A stretch of DNA of 64,000 bases from Flavobacteriales bacterium UBA5081 (GTDB lineage: Bacteria > Bacteroidota > Bacteroidia > Flavobacteriales_E > Vicingaceae). The stretch spans positions 31,820 to 95,819 of the forward strand of contig DIAJ01000009.1 in assembly GCA_002415785.1 (NCBI GenBank), given 5' to 3'. Positions 54,622 through 62,847 of this stretch are shown here, piece by piece. Position 1 is the first letter of the stretch. Each line of letters opens with the position of its first letter. The notes under the pieces were generated by a model, which did not search any database, was not told the origin of the DNA, and saw only the letters and a program-made list of their open reading frames with translations. Both the position numbers and the translations under genes were made by a program.

Positions 54622-55044
54622 ATGAAGAAGTTGAAAGTTTTATTGGTGGAAGACAATGAGGGAGATATTTTATTAACTTCGGAAGCATTGGAAGATAGTA
54701 ACTTGAATCACGAACTTAGCATTGCCAGAGATGGTAAAGAAGCCGTTGACTTTGTGTTAAATAATGCAGGAACAACTCAATTACCGGATTTAATTTTATT
54801 GGATATTAATTTACCTTTCAAAAATGGACACGAAGTGCTTAAAATATTAAAGTCCAATGATGAAGTAAAGCATATTCCTGTAGTGATGTTAACTACTTCC
54901 TCATCTGTTCAAGACATTAGAGAGGCCTATAAAAATCATGCGAGTTCTTATATCTGCAAACCTTCAGAGTTGGAGAACCTAACAGAAGCCATGAATGCGT
55001 TTAAAGAATACTGGGGAGATACAGTAGTTTTCCCAAAGGTGTGA
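54622..55044 (+). CDS. Single-domain response regulator (Rcp1-like)
   Basis: 140 residues, one CheY-like receiver domain without output domain. The acidic pocket is 'LLVEDNEGD', the phospho-acceptor is D61 ('LILLDINLPF'), the switch threonine lies in 'VVMLTTSSS', and K113 sits in 'ICKPSELENL'. The 'EDNEGDILLTSEAL' start and the long beta4-alpha4 part resemble Rcp1, the partner of phytochrome-type kinases. I start it at ATG 54622, because the receiver fold begins there. A longer frame from 54559 would add about 21 residues without domain sense. It is probably the partner of the giant PAS kinase upstream. It needs another protein for output. Confidence 0.9.
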   Translation: MKKLKVLLVEDNEGDILLTSEALEDSNLNHELSIARDGKEAVDFVLNNAGTTQLPDLILLDINLPFKNGHEVLKILKSNDEVKHIPVVMLTTSSSVQDIREAYKNHASSYICKPSELENLTEAMNAFKEYWGDTVVFPKV

Positions 55045-55239
55045 TTGCTTTTTTTCTAATCGTAGCAAACAACCTTCTCAAAAAAACACAGATATTCTCT
55101 TTAAATAACAGATTGTTTAGCAGCTTGTCAAAAACAATCTTGTCTGCTTTGTTTTGATGCTGAAAATTTAACTAATTATTTTTTCAAACATTCATTTGAT
55201 TCACTTTAAATTCAGAATATTGTACCATAGTTTGATAGA

Positions 55240-57183
55240 ATGAAGAATCGAGTTCGCAAGGCAAATATTGATGATTTAGAGTTTATTAAATCGCTTGAAA
55301 AGTTGTCTTTTCCCGAATTTCAACAGAGCAGTTTAGTCGCTCTTAAAAGAAGTTTAAGTAGTCAAAACCAAAGTGTTTTTATCGCTGAAACGGAGGAAGG
55401 GAAAGCTGCAGGAGCCTTAATTCTCTTTGTTTTTAAAAGGTCAATTCGCATTTATTCTATTGCAGTTCATCAAGATTTTAGAAACTTAGGATTTGGTGAG
55501 TTACTCTTAAGTTATGCAGTTGACTTTGCAAAACAGTTTCAAAAAGAACGTTTGTTTTTAGAGGTTGATGCTCAAAATCAATTATTAATAGATTGGTATG
55601 CTAAGCGAGGCTTTTACCTTTTAGAAAAGTTAACTGATTACTATCAAATTGGTAGAGATGCTTATCGAATGGAAATGAGTTTGCAGTTGTTTTTAGAGCG
55701 GAAGTCATTGCAAAACATTATTGTCATCAATCAGCCACATCAGTGGGTGTTTGAGTCAGTAAATGCTCAAATTGTTCCTGTAAAAGAGTATATCAATAAT
55801 CCTGCTTACCATAATAACACAGACTTAAGGGTTTTTAATCTTTGTACTTCATATAAATATCAAAGTTTTGGGTATTACGTTTCTCTTTTGGCTACAGCCC
55901 GAAATCAGAGGGTAATTCCAAATGCTGTAACCATAAGTGATTTTAAGCTGATCAATGTCATTCGTTCAGTTACAGCCGAGCTAAAAGAATTGATTGATGA
56001 TGCACTCAAAAAAGTGAATGTGTCCAATTATGAGTTGAATGTATATTTTGGTCAATCTGTCCAAAAAGGGTTCAGTCGATTGGCAATGAAATTATATCAA
56101 ATTATTGAAGCGCCACTTTTTAAAGTGAGTTTTCACAAAGATGCTAATAACACTTTCATAAAAGAGGTAAAGGTGTTGAGCTTAAGTCGGCTTCCGGAGA
56201 GCGAATTGCCATACATAGGAGAATTTGCTAAACGATATTTTGCCAAAAAGAGGTTTAACAAAGCGAAACTAGTCAATTATAAATACGACTTGGCAATTTT
56301 GATCAACCCAAAGAAAGAAACTCCACCTTCTTGTCCTAAAGCCCTTCAAAAAATAAAAGACGCTGCCAATAAAAGAGGTATATATACAGAATTTATTCAC
56401 CCTAAAGACTTTGATAAAATCAATGAATTTGATGCATTGTTTATACGAGAAACTACCAATGTTAATAATCATACCTATGAGTTTTCGCGTATGGCTTATG
56501 CTGAGGGTTTGGTGGTAATTGATGATCCTTGGTCGATTTTAAAGTGCTCCAATAAAATTTACCAGAACGAAGTTTTTAAAAAGAATAAGATTAAAACGCC
56601 CGATACCATTGTTTTTACAAAGAACCACTTTAAAAAAGAGATGCTTGATCAGCTTGAGTTTCCATTGGTGTTAAAGCAACCCGACAGTGCTTTTTCATTA
56701 GGAGTAACAAAGGTTGAAAGTAAAGAAGAAGCTGAGAAAGCTTTGCAGAATTTGTTTAAAAGTTCTGATATGGTTATTGGTCAGGCTTTTCTGTATTCAG
56801 ATTATGATTGGCGAATAGGCGTATTAGACAATCAAGCTTTGTATGCTTGTAAATATTATATGTCGAAAGGGCATTGGCAAATTTACAATTGGAAAACAGC
56901 CGATAACAAAGAATTAGAAGGCGACTACGAAGCATTGGCTTTGAGTGAAGTGCCGGCAAAAGTGATTGAAACCGCATTAAAAGCTGCTGCTCAATTTGGA
57001 GATGGGTTGTACGGTGTTGATTTAAAAGAGGTGAAGGGAGAAGTTTATGTAATTGAAGTAAATGATAATCCAAACATTGATTTTGGGGTAGAGGATCAAT
57101 TTTTAAAAGATAAACTCTATGATCGTTTAATTGATTCAATTTATCGAAGAATTGAACAGTCTAAAAATATTTTGGAGCGATAG
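55240..57183 (+). CDS. GNAT-RLAN-ATP-grasp fusion enzyme (RimK-type amide ligase)
   Basis: 647 residues in three parts. A GNAT acetyltransferase (about 1-150) has acetyl-CoA loop 'RNLGFGELLL' at 81-90. An RLAN domain (about 158-310), the N-terminal domain of some RimK-like enzymes, shows 'RVFNLCTSYKYQSFGYYVSL' from residue 197. The ATP-grasp ligase (about 345-640) has 'FPLVLKQPDSAFSLGVTK', 'YGVDLKEV' and the metal-binding 'VIEVNDNPNIDFG'. Proteins of this kind were predicted from comparative genomics to make modified peptides or peptide-like metabolites, usually from several genes. Here acetyltransferase and ligase are fused. The adjacent aldehyde dehydrogenase may belong to the same pathway. 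NAGGN synthase is a related alternative, but its partner asnO is absent. Confidence 0.85.
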   Translation: MKNRVRKANIDDLEFIKSLEKLSFPEFQQSSLVALKRSLSSQNQSVFIAETEEGKAAGALILFVFKRSIRIYSIAVHQDFRNLGFGELLLSYAVDFAKQFQKERLFLEVDAQNQLLIDWYAKRGFYLLEKLTDYYQIGRDAYRMEMSLQLFLERKSLQNIIVINQPHQWVFESVNAQIVPVKEYINNPAYHNNTDLRVFNLCTSYKYQSFGYYVSLLATARNQRVIPNAVTISDFKLINVIRSVTAELKELIDDALKKVNVSNYELNVYFGQSVQKGFSRLAMKLYQIIEAPLFKVSFHKDANNTFIKEVKVLSLSRLPESELPYIGEFAKRYFAKKRFNKAKLVNYKYDLAILINPKKETPPSCPKALQKIKDAANKRGIYTEFIHPKDFDKINEFDALFIRETTNVNNHTYEFSRMAYAEGLVVIDDPWSILKCSNKIYQNEVFKKNKIKTPDTIVFTKNHFKKEMLDQLEFPLVLKQPDSAFSLGVTKVESKEEAEKALQNLFKSSDMVIGQAFLYSDYDWRIGVLDNQALYACKYYMSKGHWQIYNWKTADNKELEGDYEALALSEVPAKVIETALKAAAQFGDGLYGVDLKEVKGEVYVIEVNDNPNIDFGVEDQFLKDKLYDRLIDSIYRRIEQSKNILER

Positions 57184-57268
57184 TATTTTTTCTCTTTAGG
57201 AAAGTGAGTAAAAGTTTCCTTTCCATCTTGCAATTAGTTAATTTTATAGGAATCCAAAAAGAATGTAG

Positions 57269-58699
57269 ATGAACAATTACGCCAATGCCAATTACATCAA
57301 TGGAGAATGGTATTCCAATGGAGATGGCACTTATTTAGAAGTTAAAAATAAGTTTAGCGGTGAAAACTTGAGCAAGTTGCCCAATGCTACTCAACAGCAA
57401 ATGAACAAGGCAATTGAATCTGCTCAAGCTGCTTTTGAAGTGTATAGAAGGCTTTCTGTTGGAGAAAGAGTCAATTTAATGCAAAAACTTCTTCAAAAGT
57501 TGGAGGAAAATAAAGTTCAAATGGTTGATTTAATTGTTGCTGAAGCCGGTAAGCCTCGAACTTATGCTGAAACAGAACTAGAACGCTCATTGAGCACCCT
57601 TCAATTCGCAATCGAGGAAGCAAAGCACTTTAGTGGAGAAGTTATTCAAATGGATTTTGCCAATGGCGAAGGGCGTAAGGCTTTTACTCAGCACTTTCCA
57701 GTTGGAGTAGTTGCTTGTATTACACCTTTTAATTTCCCACTAAACTTGTTGATGCACAAAGTTGCTCCTGCATTAGCCGTTGGCTGTAGTTTGGTTGTTA
57801 AGCCACCACCACAAGCTCCATTATCGGCATTTGCTTTGGCAGAAATGATGCAGGAAGTTGGTTTTCCTCTTGGAGTGATTAATGTGCTAAATTGTAAAAT
57901 AGAAGTCGCTGAGCAGTTGGTAAGAGACGAGCGACCTAAAATGCTTTCTTTTACCGGTAGCGATAAGGTGGGTTGGCACTTAAAGTCGATTTGTGGAAAG
58001 AAAAAATGTGTTTTAGAATTGGGAGGCAATGCCGCTGCATTAGTTGATCTTGATGTAAGTGTAAAAGAGTCGGCAGAAAAGTTGGCTAAAGCCGCTTTTT
58101 TATATGCGGGGCAGATTTGTATTTCTACTCAACGGATTTTTGTTCATAAAGCTATTTTTGAGTCTTTTAAAAAAGTCTTTATTCAGGAAACGGAGAAACT
58201 AAAAGTAGGTGATCCCAATGAAGCAAAAACATGGGTAGGTCCTTTAATTGACGAGAATGCCTTTAAAAGAACAAAAGAGTGGATAGCAGAGGCCAAAAAG
58301 CAAGGGGCTGAAGTTTTATTGGGCGGTAATGTATTGGACGAAGAAAGTCGATTGATTGCGCCGACAGTCTTTACGAATACCAATAGAGAGATGAAAATAT
58401 ACTCAGAAGAAGCTTTTGCTCCTATTGCAGTTTTAGAAAAGGTAGATGGCTTTGAAGAAGGATTAAAAGCGGTGAATGATTCTCGTTATGGTTTGCAAGC
58501 AGGGGTTTTTACAAATAACTTAGCCCATTTTAAACTTGCCGTAGATCAGCTTCAAGTTGGAGGAATCATTTTTAATGACTCTCCCGGTTTTAGAATCGAC
58601 CACATGCCTTATGGTGGAGTAAAAGATTCCGGTCTAGGCAAAGAAGGCTTGAAGTACAGCATGCAGGAAATGACTGAAGAGAGGTTTGTAGTGTATTAG
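57269..58699 (+). CDS. NAD(P)+-dependent aldehyde dehydrogenase
   Basis: 476 residues, full length. Key residues can be read as N155 ('TPFNFPLN'), E250 ('CVLELGGNA') and catalytic C284 ('YAGQICIS'). The late 'EEAFAPIAVLEK' and 'GGVKDSGLGKEGLKY' complete the fold. It oxidises an aldehyde to the acid, and the substrate is unknown. The gene follows the GNAT-RLAN-ATP-grasp gene by 85 nt on the same strand without a terminator between, so the two may share a transcript. It converges on the polytopic membrane protein gene with a 20-nt gap. Confidence 0.93.
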   Translation: MNNYANANYINGEWYSNGDGTYLEVKNKFSGENLSKLPNATQQQMNKAIESAQAAFEVYRRLSVGERVNLMQKLLQKLEENKVQMVDLIVAEAGKPRTYAETELERSLSTLQFAIEEAKHFSGEVIQMDFANGEGRKAFTQHFPVGVVACITPFNFPLNLLMHKVAPALAVGCSLVVKPPPQAPLSAFALAEMMQEVGFPLGVINVLNCKIEVAEQLVRDERPKMLSFTGSDKVGWHLKSICGKKKCVLELGGNAAALVDLDVSVKESAEKLAKAAFLYAGQICISTQRIFVHKAIFESFKKVFIQETEKLKVGDPNEAKTWVGPLIDENAFKRTKEWIAEAKKQGAEVLLGGNVLDEESRLIAPTVFTNTNREMKIYSEEAFAPIAVLEKVDGFEEGLKAVNDSRYGLQAGVFTNNLAHFKLAVDQLQVGGIIFNDSPGFRIDHMPYGGVKDSGLGKEGLKYSMQEMTEERFVVY

Positions 58700-58719
58700 C
58701 TAATCTATATTCACTTAAG

Positions 58720-60387
58720 TTATTCTAGCTGTATGTATATTAACTTTTCAGTTGAATCATTATTTTGATATAAAATTTTACTGTTTACTTCGTAATTATT
58801 TGAAGTGAATTGATTTAGTTTTTCTTTAATCAGTTTATAATTTTCGGGGTGGTAGCTATAAATGTAAAGTGAATTGGTTTTGTTAAAAATGTGTGAAAAG
58901 CCAACAAAATTATCCCAGTGGTTGAAATTGTCATCCCAACCAATAAACCAATAAAAGTTATCATACTTTTCTTTTAATGCGGTTTTATAATATGTTTTTC
59001 TTTTATGTGTCTTCATAAAACCAAAAGCATGAGCGTATGCTTCAAATGGACCACCCCAGTAGGGAGCATCTACAAGTATTGCAGCATTTCTATCAGTTAT
59101 TTTATTTTTTATCTCCCGATGGGATTGTTCCAATGTTGCTCTTCTATTTACATTTTGATTATAATTTTGATGTATTAAGCTACCTTCAAAAAAGACAAAA
59201 ATTAAGGCAATAGTAAAAGTTAATGAAGGTATAGTTTTTTTTGGGTTATAGTTAAGTTTATTTGTAATAATCTCTTTAATTGAAAAGGCCGCAAGCAGCA
59301 CTAGAAAAACCTTTAAAAATAAAAAAGGCATAAAGTAGTGGTATGCAAAATGTTTAATTGTTAGAGCGCTAATTATCAATGTTGTTATAATAATTGAAGT
59401 TTGTGCTCTTCTTACTCTTTTTCCGAAAGCAGATAATGAAGGAATAAAAAAATTAATTGTTACTAATATGATATTAAAGAAAAGTAAACCCCAAAAAACG
59501 GGATCTAATTGAAAAAGCAGTTTACAGTTTAAGGGAATTACTTCCCAATTAATAAAGGCACTTTCACCGCTTCCATGCATTCCACTGTGAGATACAATGC
59601 TCGTAAACCATTGAAATGAAGTTTTAAAGTTAGTAAGTATCGGATAAGCAAAAATTGCACAGAAAAGAAAACTGTATAATGCTAATCTTAACTTTTCTCT
59701 TAAATTAGTTTTTAAGAGAATAAATGGAAAAAGAAGCATAGGGGCAAATGAAAGTTTACACCCAACTCCAAAAGCTATTATTAGTGGAAATTGCCATAAG
59801 TACTTTTTCGGTACATTTTCCTCTGATGAATAAATGTATTTAATTGTAAGTGTTACAATTAATGCAAGCGGGATAATCATACTTGCCTCCGGAATTAGTC
59901 TGCTGCTGATACCAACGGTAGTATGGTTTGCAAATAAAGCTAGCTGAAAGCCAATAGCCAATAAAACTGATTTAGAATACTTATGAATTTTAATTGCTGA
60001 AAAGCTTAATGTAAAAGCGATCAGAAGAACATTTAAAAAGTTTGCAGCTTTAATATAAGTCTCCGGATTATTTAAAAAGTCATGCAAATAGGGTAGTTCA
60101 GCGAAAAGTAAATGGTATGCTCTAGCAGCAAAGCCTATAATAAAAATCAGTGGAGTTGCCGGATGATCTATAAAGTTTATAGCAAAAGTACCTGTTCCTA
60201 CAACAATACCATTGTATAGTAGAGCGTATTCAGGGTCGATAGATAATTGGTGAAAATTTCCAATTGAAAGGTGTAAGAGATAAACAACAGTTACAAATAG
60301 TACAGGTACAATACAAAAAAGCAGAAATTGCTTAGAAAGTAATAGTTTGTTGAACAATGCGTTTATAATGTTTCTGAGTAGTGTCAC
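58720..60387 (-). CDS. Polytopic membrane protein, GT-C/ArnT-like
   Basis: 555 residues with about ten or more membrane helices, followed by a C-terminal soluble segment (about 440-555). The family is not certain. 'IDPEYALLYNGIVVG' with 'FIDHPATPLIFIIGF' in the first loop resembles the acidic loops of GT-C glycosyltransferases that use polyprenyl-phosphate sugars. The GTG start at 60387 is doubtful, because its G is the last base of a TACCTTTG box (60387-60394), so the transcript would begin after it. TTG 60357, ten codons later, then becomes the likelier start. The neighbours give no hint of the substrate. Confidence 0.75.
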   Translation of the reverse strand: MTLLRNIINALFNKLLLSKQFLLFCIVPVLFVTVVYLLHLSIGNFHQLSIDPEYALLYNGIVVGTGTFAINFIDHPATPLIFIIGFAARAYHLLFAELPYLHDFLNNPETYIKAANFLNVLLIAFTLSFSAIKIHKYSKSVLLAIGFQLALFANHTTVGISSRLIPEASMIIPLALIVTLTIKYIYSSEENVPKKYLWQFPLIIAFGVGCKLSFAPMLLFPFILLKTNLREKLRLALYSFLFCAIFAYPILTNFKTSFQWFTSIVSHSGMHGSGESAFINWEVIPLNCKLLFQLDPVFWGLLFFNIILVTINFFIPSLSAFGKRVRRAQTSIIITTLIISALTIKHFAYHYFMPFLFLKVFLVLLAAFSIKEIITNKLNYNPKKTIPSLTFTIALIFVFFEGSLIHQNYNQNVNRRATLEQSHREIKNKITDRNAAILVDAPYWGGPFEAYAHAFGFMKTHKRKTYYKTALKEKYDNFYWFIGWDDNFNHWDNFVGFSHIFNKTNSLYIYSYHPENYKLIKEKLNQFTSNNYEVNSKILYQNNDSTEKLIYIQLE

Positions 60388-60394
60388 AAAGGTA
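60387..60394 (-). promoter_or_regulatory. -7 box TACCTTTG overlapping the GTG start codon
   Basis: The minus-strand box TACCTTTG shares its last G with the GTG codon, which suggests that the annotated start is too early or the transcript begins elsewhere. Confidence 0.45.
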
Positions 60395-60537
60395 GCCTAA
60401 AATTAAAGTGAATTCATTTTCAATCATTTTTATCACATCGAAATAATACCGATTATGATTTTAATTGTCGCAAAAAATTGCTCCTTAAAATCTATATCGG
60501 CATTATACTTTAGGAATTATCTAAGCGTCATAAAAAG

Positions 60538-61482
60538 CTAAAAATGTATAATATCCAAATCTTTATTAGGATGCTTTGAACTCTCTAAAAGCTGAGGAAC
60601 TGTTGACTGTATGAGTTTTGACAGTTTTCTCATTGCATTCTTCTTTTGAAGCGGTTGATTGGCTACTAAACTGATTTCTCTCACTGGAATAGGAGCATTA
60701 AAGCCTTTGGTTCTTTTTTTGCGCTGAGGCGATAAATTTTTAAAATATAGTTCGGGAATTAGTGTAAATCCGCCAAATTGATCACTTAAGTTGATTAAGG
60801 TTTCAAAGGAGTTAGCTTTAAATTCTAACTGCTGCTCTTTGAGTTTTTTTTCTTGAATATCGCAAATGGTTAAACTTTGATTTCTAAAACAATGTCCCTC
60901 TTCCAATAACCATATTTGTCCGCCTTTTACGTCTGCCGAACTTATGTACTCTTTTTTATTATCATCAACTCCATAAACCATCATGGATTCATAGTATAGA
61001 ATTACCTCCTCTAAATTGTGATAATCTTCCGGCAGGGGAGTAGATAGTATGCCTAAATCAAGTTGACGGTTTTTAAGTTGACTGATTATTTCTTCCGTTG
61101 TTAGCTCTATGATTTGTAGTTTTAACTTTGGATTTTCTTTTATGAAGTCTGCTAAGAAAAGCGGTAGCAATGTGTTTGAAACAGTTGGAATAATTCCCAA
61201 CCGAAGTTCGCCAACTAATTCTTTCTGCTCATCTTCTTTTAAAGATAGAATCTCTTCTTTTTTGTTTAAAATATCTACAGCCAATTGCATAAAGTGAATG
61301 CCTTCTTCTGTAGCTTGTATGGGGTGAGCACTTCTGTCAAAGAGCGAATAGCCAATTTCTTCTTCCAAACGTTTTAACATCGCGCTTAAAGTAGCTTGAG
61401 TTACATTGCATTGATCGGCAGCTCTAGCAAAGTGCTTGATCTCATGTAAAGCTAAGGCGTATTCTAGTTGTTGAAAATTCAT
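60538..61482 (-). CDS. oxyR: OxyR-type LysR regulator
   Basis: 314 residues. The N-terminal winged helix-turn-helix (about 1-60, 'RAADQCNVTQATLSAMLKRL') and the C-terminal effector domain (about 90-300) are LysR-type. Two cysteines spaced like the redox pair of E. coli OxyR (199/208) occur here at C198 ('EEGHCFRNQ') and C207 ('LTICDI'), so peroxide sensing by a disulfide is probable. It is divergent from the peroxiredoxin gene, and the gap holds a matching OxyR operator next to its own start. I read this as the activator of the downstream peroxiredoxin-thioredoxin genes, with self-control likely. Confidence 0.93.
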   Translation of the reverse strand: MNFQQLEYALALHEIKHFARAADQCNVTQATLSAMLKRLEEEIGYSLFDRSAHPIQATEEGIHFMQLAVDILNKKEEILSLKEDEQKELVGELRLGIIPTVSNTLLPLFLADFIKENPKLKLQIIELTTEEIISQLKNRQLDLGILSTPLPEDYHNLEEVILYYESMMVYGVDDNKKEYISSADVKGGQIWLLEEGHCFRNQSLTICDIQEKKLKEQQLEFKANSFETLINLSDQFGGFTLIPELYFKNLSPQRKKRTKGFNAPIPVREISLVANQPLQKKNAMRKLSKLIQSTVPQLLESSKHPNKDLDIIHF

Positions 61483-61485
61483 TTA

Positions 61486-61522
61486 ATAGATTTTGTCTAT
61501 CAAAAGTATAGAAATATTCGTT
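61486..61522 (+). promoter_or_regulatory. OxyR operator (ATAG-N7-CTAT-N7-ATAG-N7)
   Basis: ATAG (61486-61489), CTAT (61497-61500) and ATAG (61508-61511) are spaced by exactly 7 nt, and a weak fourth site, CGTT (61519-61522), sits at the CTAT position. This is the classical OxyR pattern. It begins 4 nt before the regulator's start codon and abuts the -33 of the peroxiredoxin promoter. Confidence 0.72.
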
Positions 61523-61552
61523 TGTGTCAATTGAATTGTAGGTCTAATTTTG
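61522..61552 (+). promoter_or_regulatory. Promoter TTG-N20-TAATTTTG for the peroxiredoxin operon
   Basis: TTG at 61522-61524 and TAATTTTG at 61545-61552. The box lies 29 nt before the ATG, with the OxyR site directly upstream. Confidence 0.7.
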
Positions 61553-61581
61553 TCTCAGAAATCATTTAAAAATTTAATAAT

Positions 61582-62220
61582 ATGTCATTTGTAGGTAAAA
61601 AATTCCCAAATATCAGTGTTAAAGCCATGAACGAAATGGGAGACACGAAAGAAATCAACGTATTTGAAGAAGCGAAGAAAAACAATAAAAAGGTATTACT
61701 TTTTTGGTATCCAAAGGATTTTACTTTTGTTTGTCCGACAGAGTTACATGCATTTCAAGCAGCTTTAAAAGAGTTTGAAAAGAGAAATACCATGGTCATT
61801 GGTGCTTCTTGCGACACTCCTGAAGTACATTTTGCTTGGCTAAATACATCAAAAGATAATGGAGGGATTGAAGGTGTAACTTATGATATTATTGCAGATA
61901 GCAATAGAAATTTGGCTTCCATTCTCGATATTTTAGATGTTGAAGAAGTGGAGTATGATGAGAAATTAGATGCCGACTTAATCAAAGGTGATTATGTAAC
62001 TTATCGTGCCACTTATTTGATCGATGAAGAAGGAACTGTTTTTCACGAAGGAATAAACCACATGCCTTTAGGTAGAAATGTGAACGACTTTTTACGACTA
62101 ATTGACGCTTATTCTCATGTACAAAAGAACGGAGAAGTTTGCCCTGCTAATTGGGAAGAAGGCAAAGAAGCAATGGCGGAAAATCGAGATGGAGTAATGG
62201 ATTACCTTAAGAAGAATTAA
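61582..62220 (+). CDS. Two-cysteine peroxiredoxin (AhpC-like)
   Basis: 212 residues. It reduces hydrogen peroxide and organic peroxides with thioredoxin as electron donor. Peroxidatic C51 lies in 'FTFVCPTELHAFQ', resolving C187 in 'NGEVCPANWEEG', and R138-type residues follow in the 'DYVTYRATYLID' region. The layout fits the typical 2-Cys group. It heads an operon (peroxiredoxin, thioredoxin, small DUF6952-like protein) controlled by a good promoter with an OxyR site. The close thioredoxin gene is a likely electron donor. Confidence 0.95.
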   Translation: MSFVGKKFPNISVKAMNEMGDTKEINVFEEAKKNNKKVLLFWYPKDFTFVCPTELHAFQAALKEFEKRNTMVIGASCDTPEVHFAWLNTSKDNGGIEGVTYDIIADSNRNLASILDILDVEEVEYDEKLDADLIKGDYVTYRATYLIDEEGTVFHEGINHMPLGRNVNDFLRLIDAYSHVQKNGEVCPANWEEGKEAMAENRDGVMDYLKKN

Positions 62221-62228
62221 GAGTTAAG

Positions 62229-62252
62229 AATTAAAAATTAAAAATTAAAAAT
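62229..62252 (+). repeat. Short AATTAAA tandem repeat in the operon spacer
   Basis: About three copies of an AATTAAA-type unit fill the 32-nt gap between the peroxiredoxin and thioredoxin genes. Similar spacers are common in this group, and no function is implied. Confidence 0.55.
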
Positions 62253-62567
62253 ATGTATACCGAATTAGAAGAAGATAACTTAGCAGCTAAGCTGCAAGAA
62301 TCAGATACAGTAATTGTACAATATTCAGCTGGATGGTGTGGAAACTGCCGATTAATGAAACCAAAGTTTAAAAGAATGGCCGGTGAGAATGAAAATGCTA
62401 CTTTTTTAGTGGTGGATGCCGAAAAATTTCCTGAATCCAGAAAGCTGGCTGATGTAAACAACTTACCTACTTTTGCGGCCTTTAAAGGTGGGGAGTTAGT
62501 AAAACAAGTTCAAACCAATAAGGCAGATGTTTTAAAAGAATTGATCGATGAAGTTACCGCTAATTAA
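62253..62567 (+). CDS. Thioredoxin family protein
   Basis: 104 residues with a thioredoxin fold. The redox motif is C29-G-N-C32 ('SAGWCGNCRLMKPKF') instead of the usual C-G-P-C. The cis-Pro is in 'NNLPTFAAFKGGE'. It has no signal peptide and is therefore cytoplasmic. It lies 32 nt after the peroxiredoxin gene and overlaps the following small gene by 20 nt, so it likely serves the peroxiredoxin. The Asn in the active site should change its redox potential, which is a family-level inference. Confidence 0.92.
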   Translation: MYTELEEDNLAAKLQESDTVIVQYSAGWCGNCRLMKPKFKRMAGENENATFLVVDAEKFPESRKLADVNNLPTFAAFKGGELVKQVQTNKADVLKELIDEVTAN

Positions 62568-62805
62568 ACATATACACGGTTTTATCCAAGAAAACGATGA
62601 GGATTACGTAGAAGAGGCGATAGAGTTATTGGAGCACATTTCAGAGAGCAGTAGTTTAAAAGATGAAGAGTTAGATGTGTTAGGAGAACTATTGTCGAAT
62701 CTCTATGGAGCAAAAGTAGTTCATCAGTTGGTAAAAACCGGAATGACGGAAAAAGAAGCCGCCAACCTATTTATGAAGCGAGTGTTAGGGGCAATTGATA
62801 AATAA
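62548..62805 (+). CDS. Small acidic protein of the peroxiredoxin operon (DUF6952-like)
   Basis: 85 residues, helical and acidic ('QENDEDYVEEAIELLEHISE'), with a conserved-looking C-terminal 'EAANLFMKRVLGAID' and no cysteine. I believe this is the family DUF6952, found in Flavobacteria beside peroxiredoxin and thioredoxin, but cannot check. The start ATG 62548 lies inside the thioredoxin gene (20-nt overlap in another frame), which suggests coupled translation. A strong terminator follows. Its function is unknown, and operon membership suggests a part in oxidative stress or redox repair. Confidence 0.78.
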   Translation: MKLPLIKHIHGFIQENDEDYVEEAIELLEHISESSSLKDEELDVLGELLSNLYGAKVVHQLVKTGMTEKEAANLFMKRVLGAIDK

Positions 62806-62814
62806 AAGAGTAAT

Positions 62815-62847
62815 CTGCCGGCTTATTAATAGTCGGCAGTTTTATTT
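62815..62847 (+). terminator. Rho-independent terminator of the peroxiredoxin operon
   Basis: Stem CTGCCGGCT / AGTCGGCAG (one G-T pair) with loop TATTAAT, and a T-run afterwards that overlaps the stop of the convergent DUF1648 gene. It is probably bidirectional. Confidence 0.85.
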
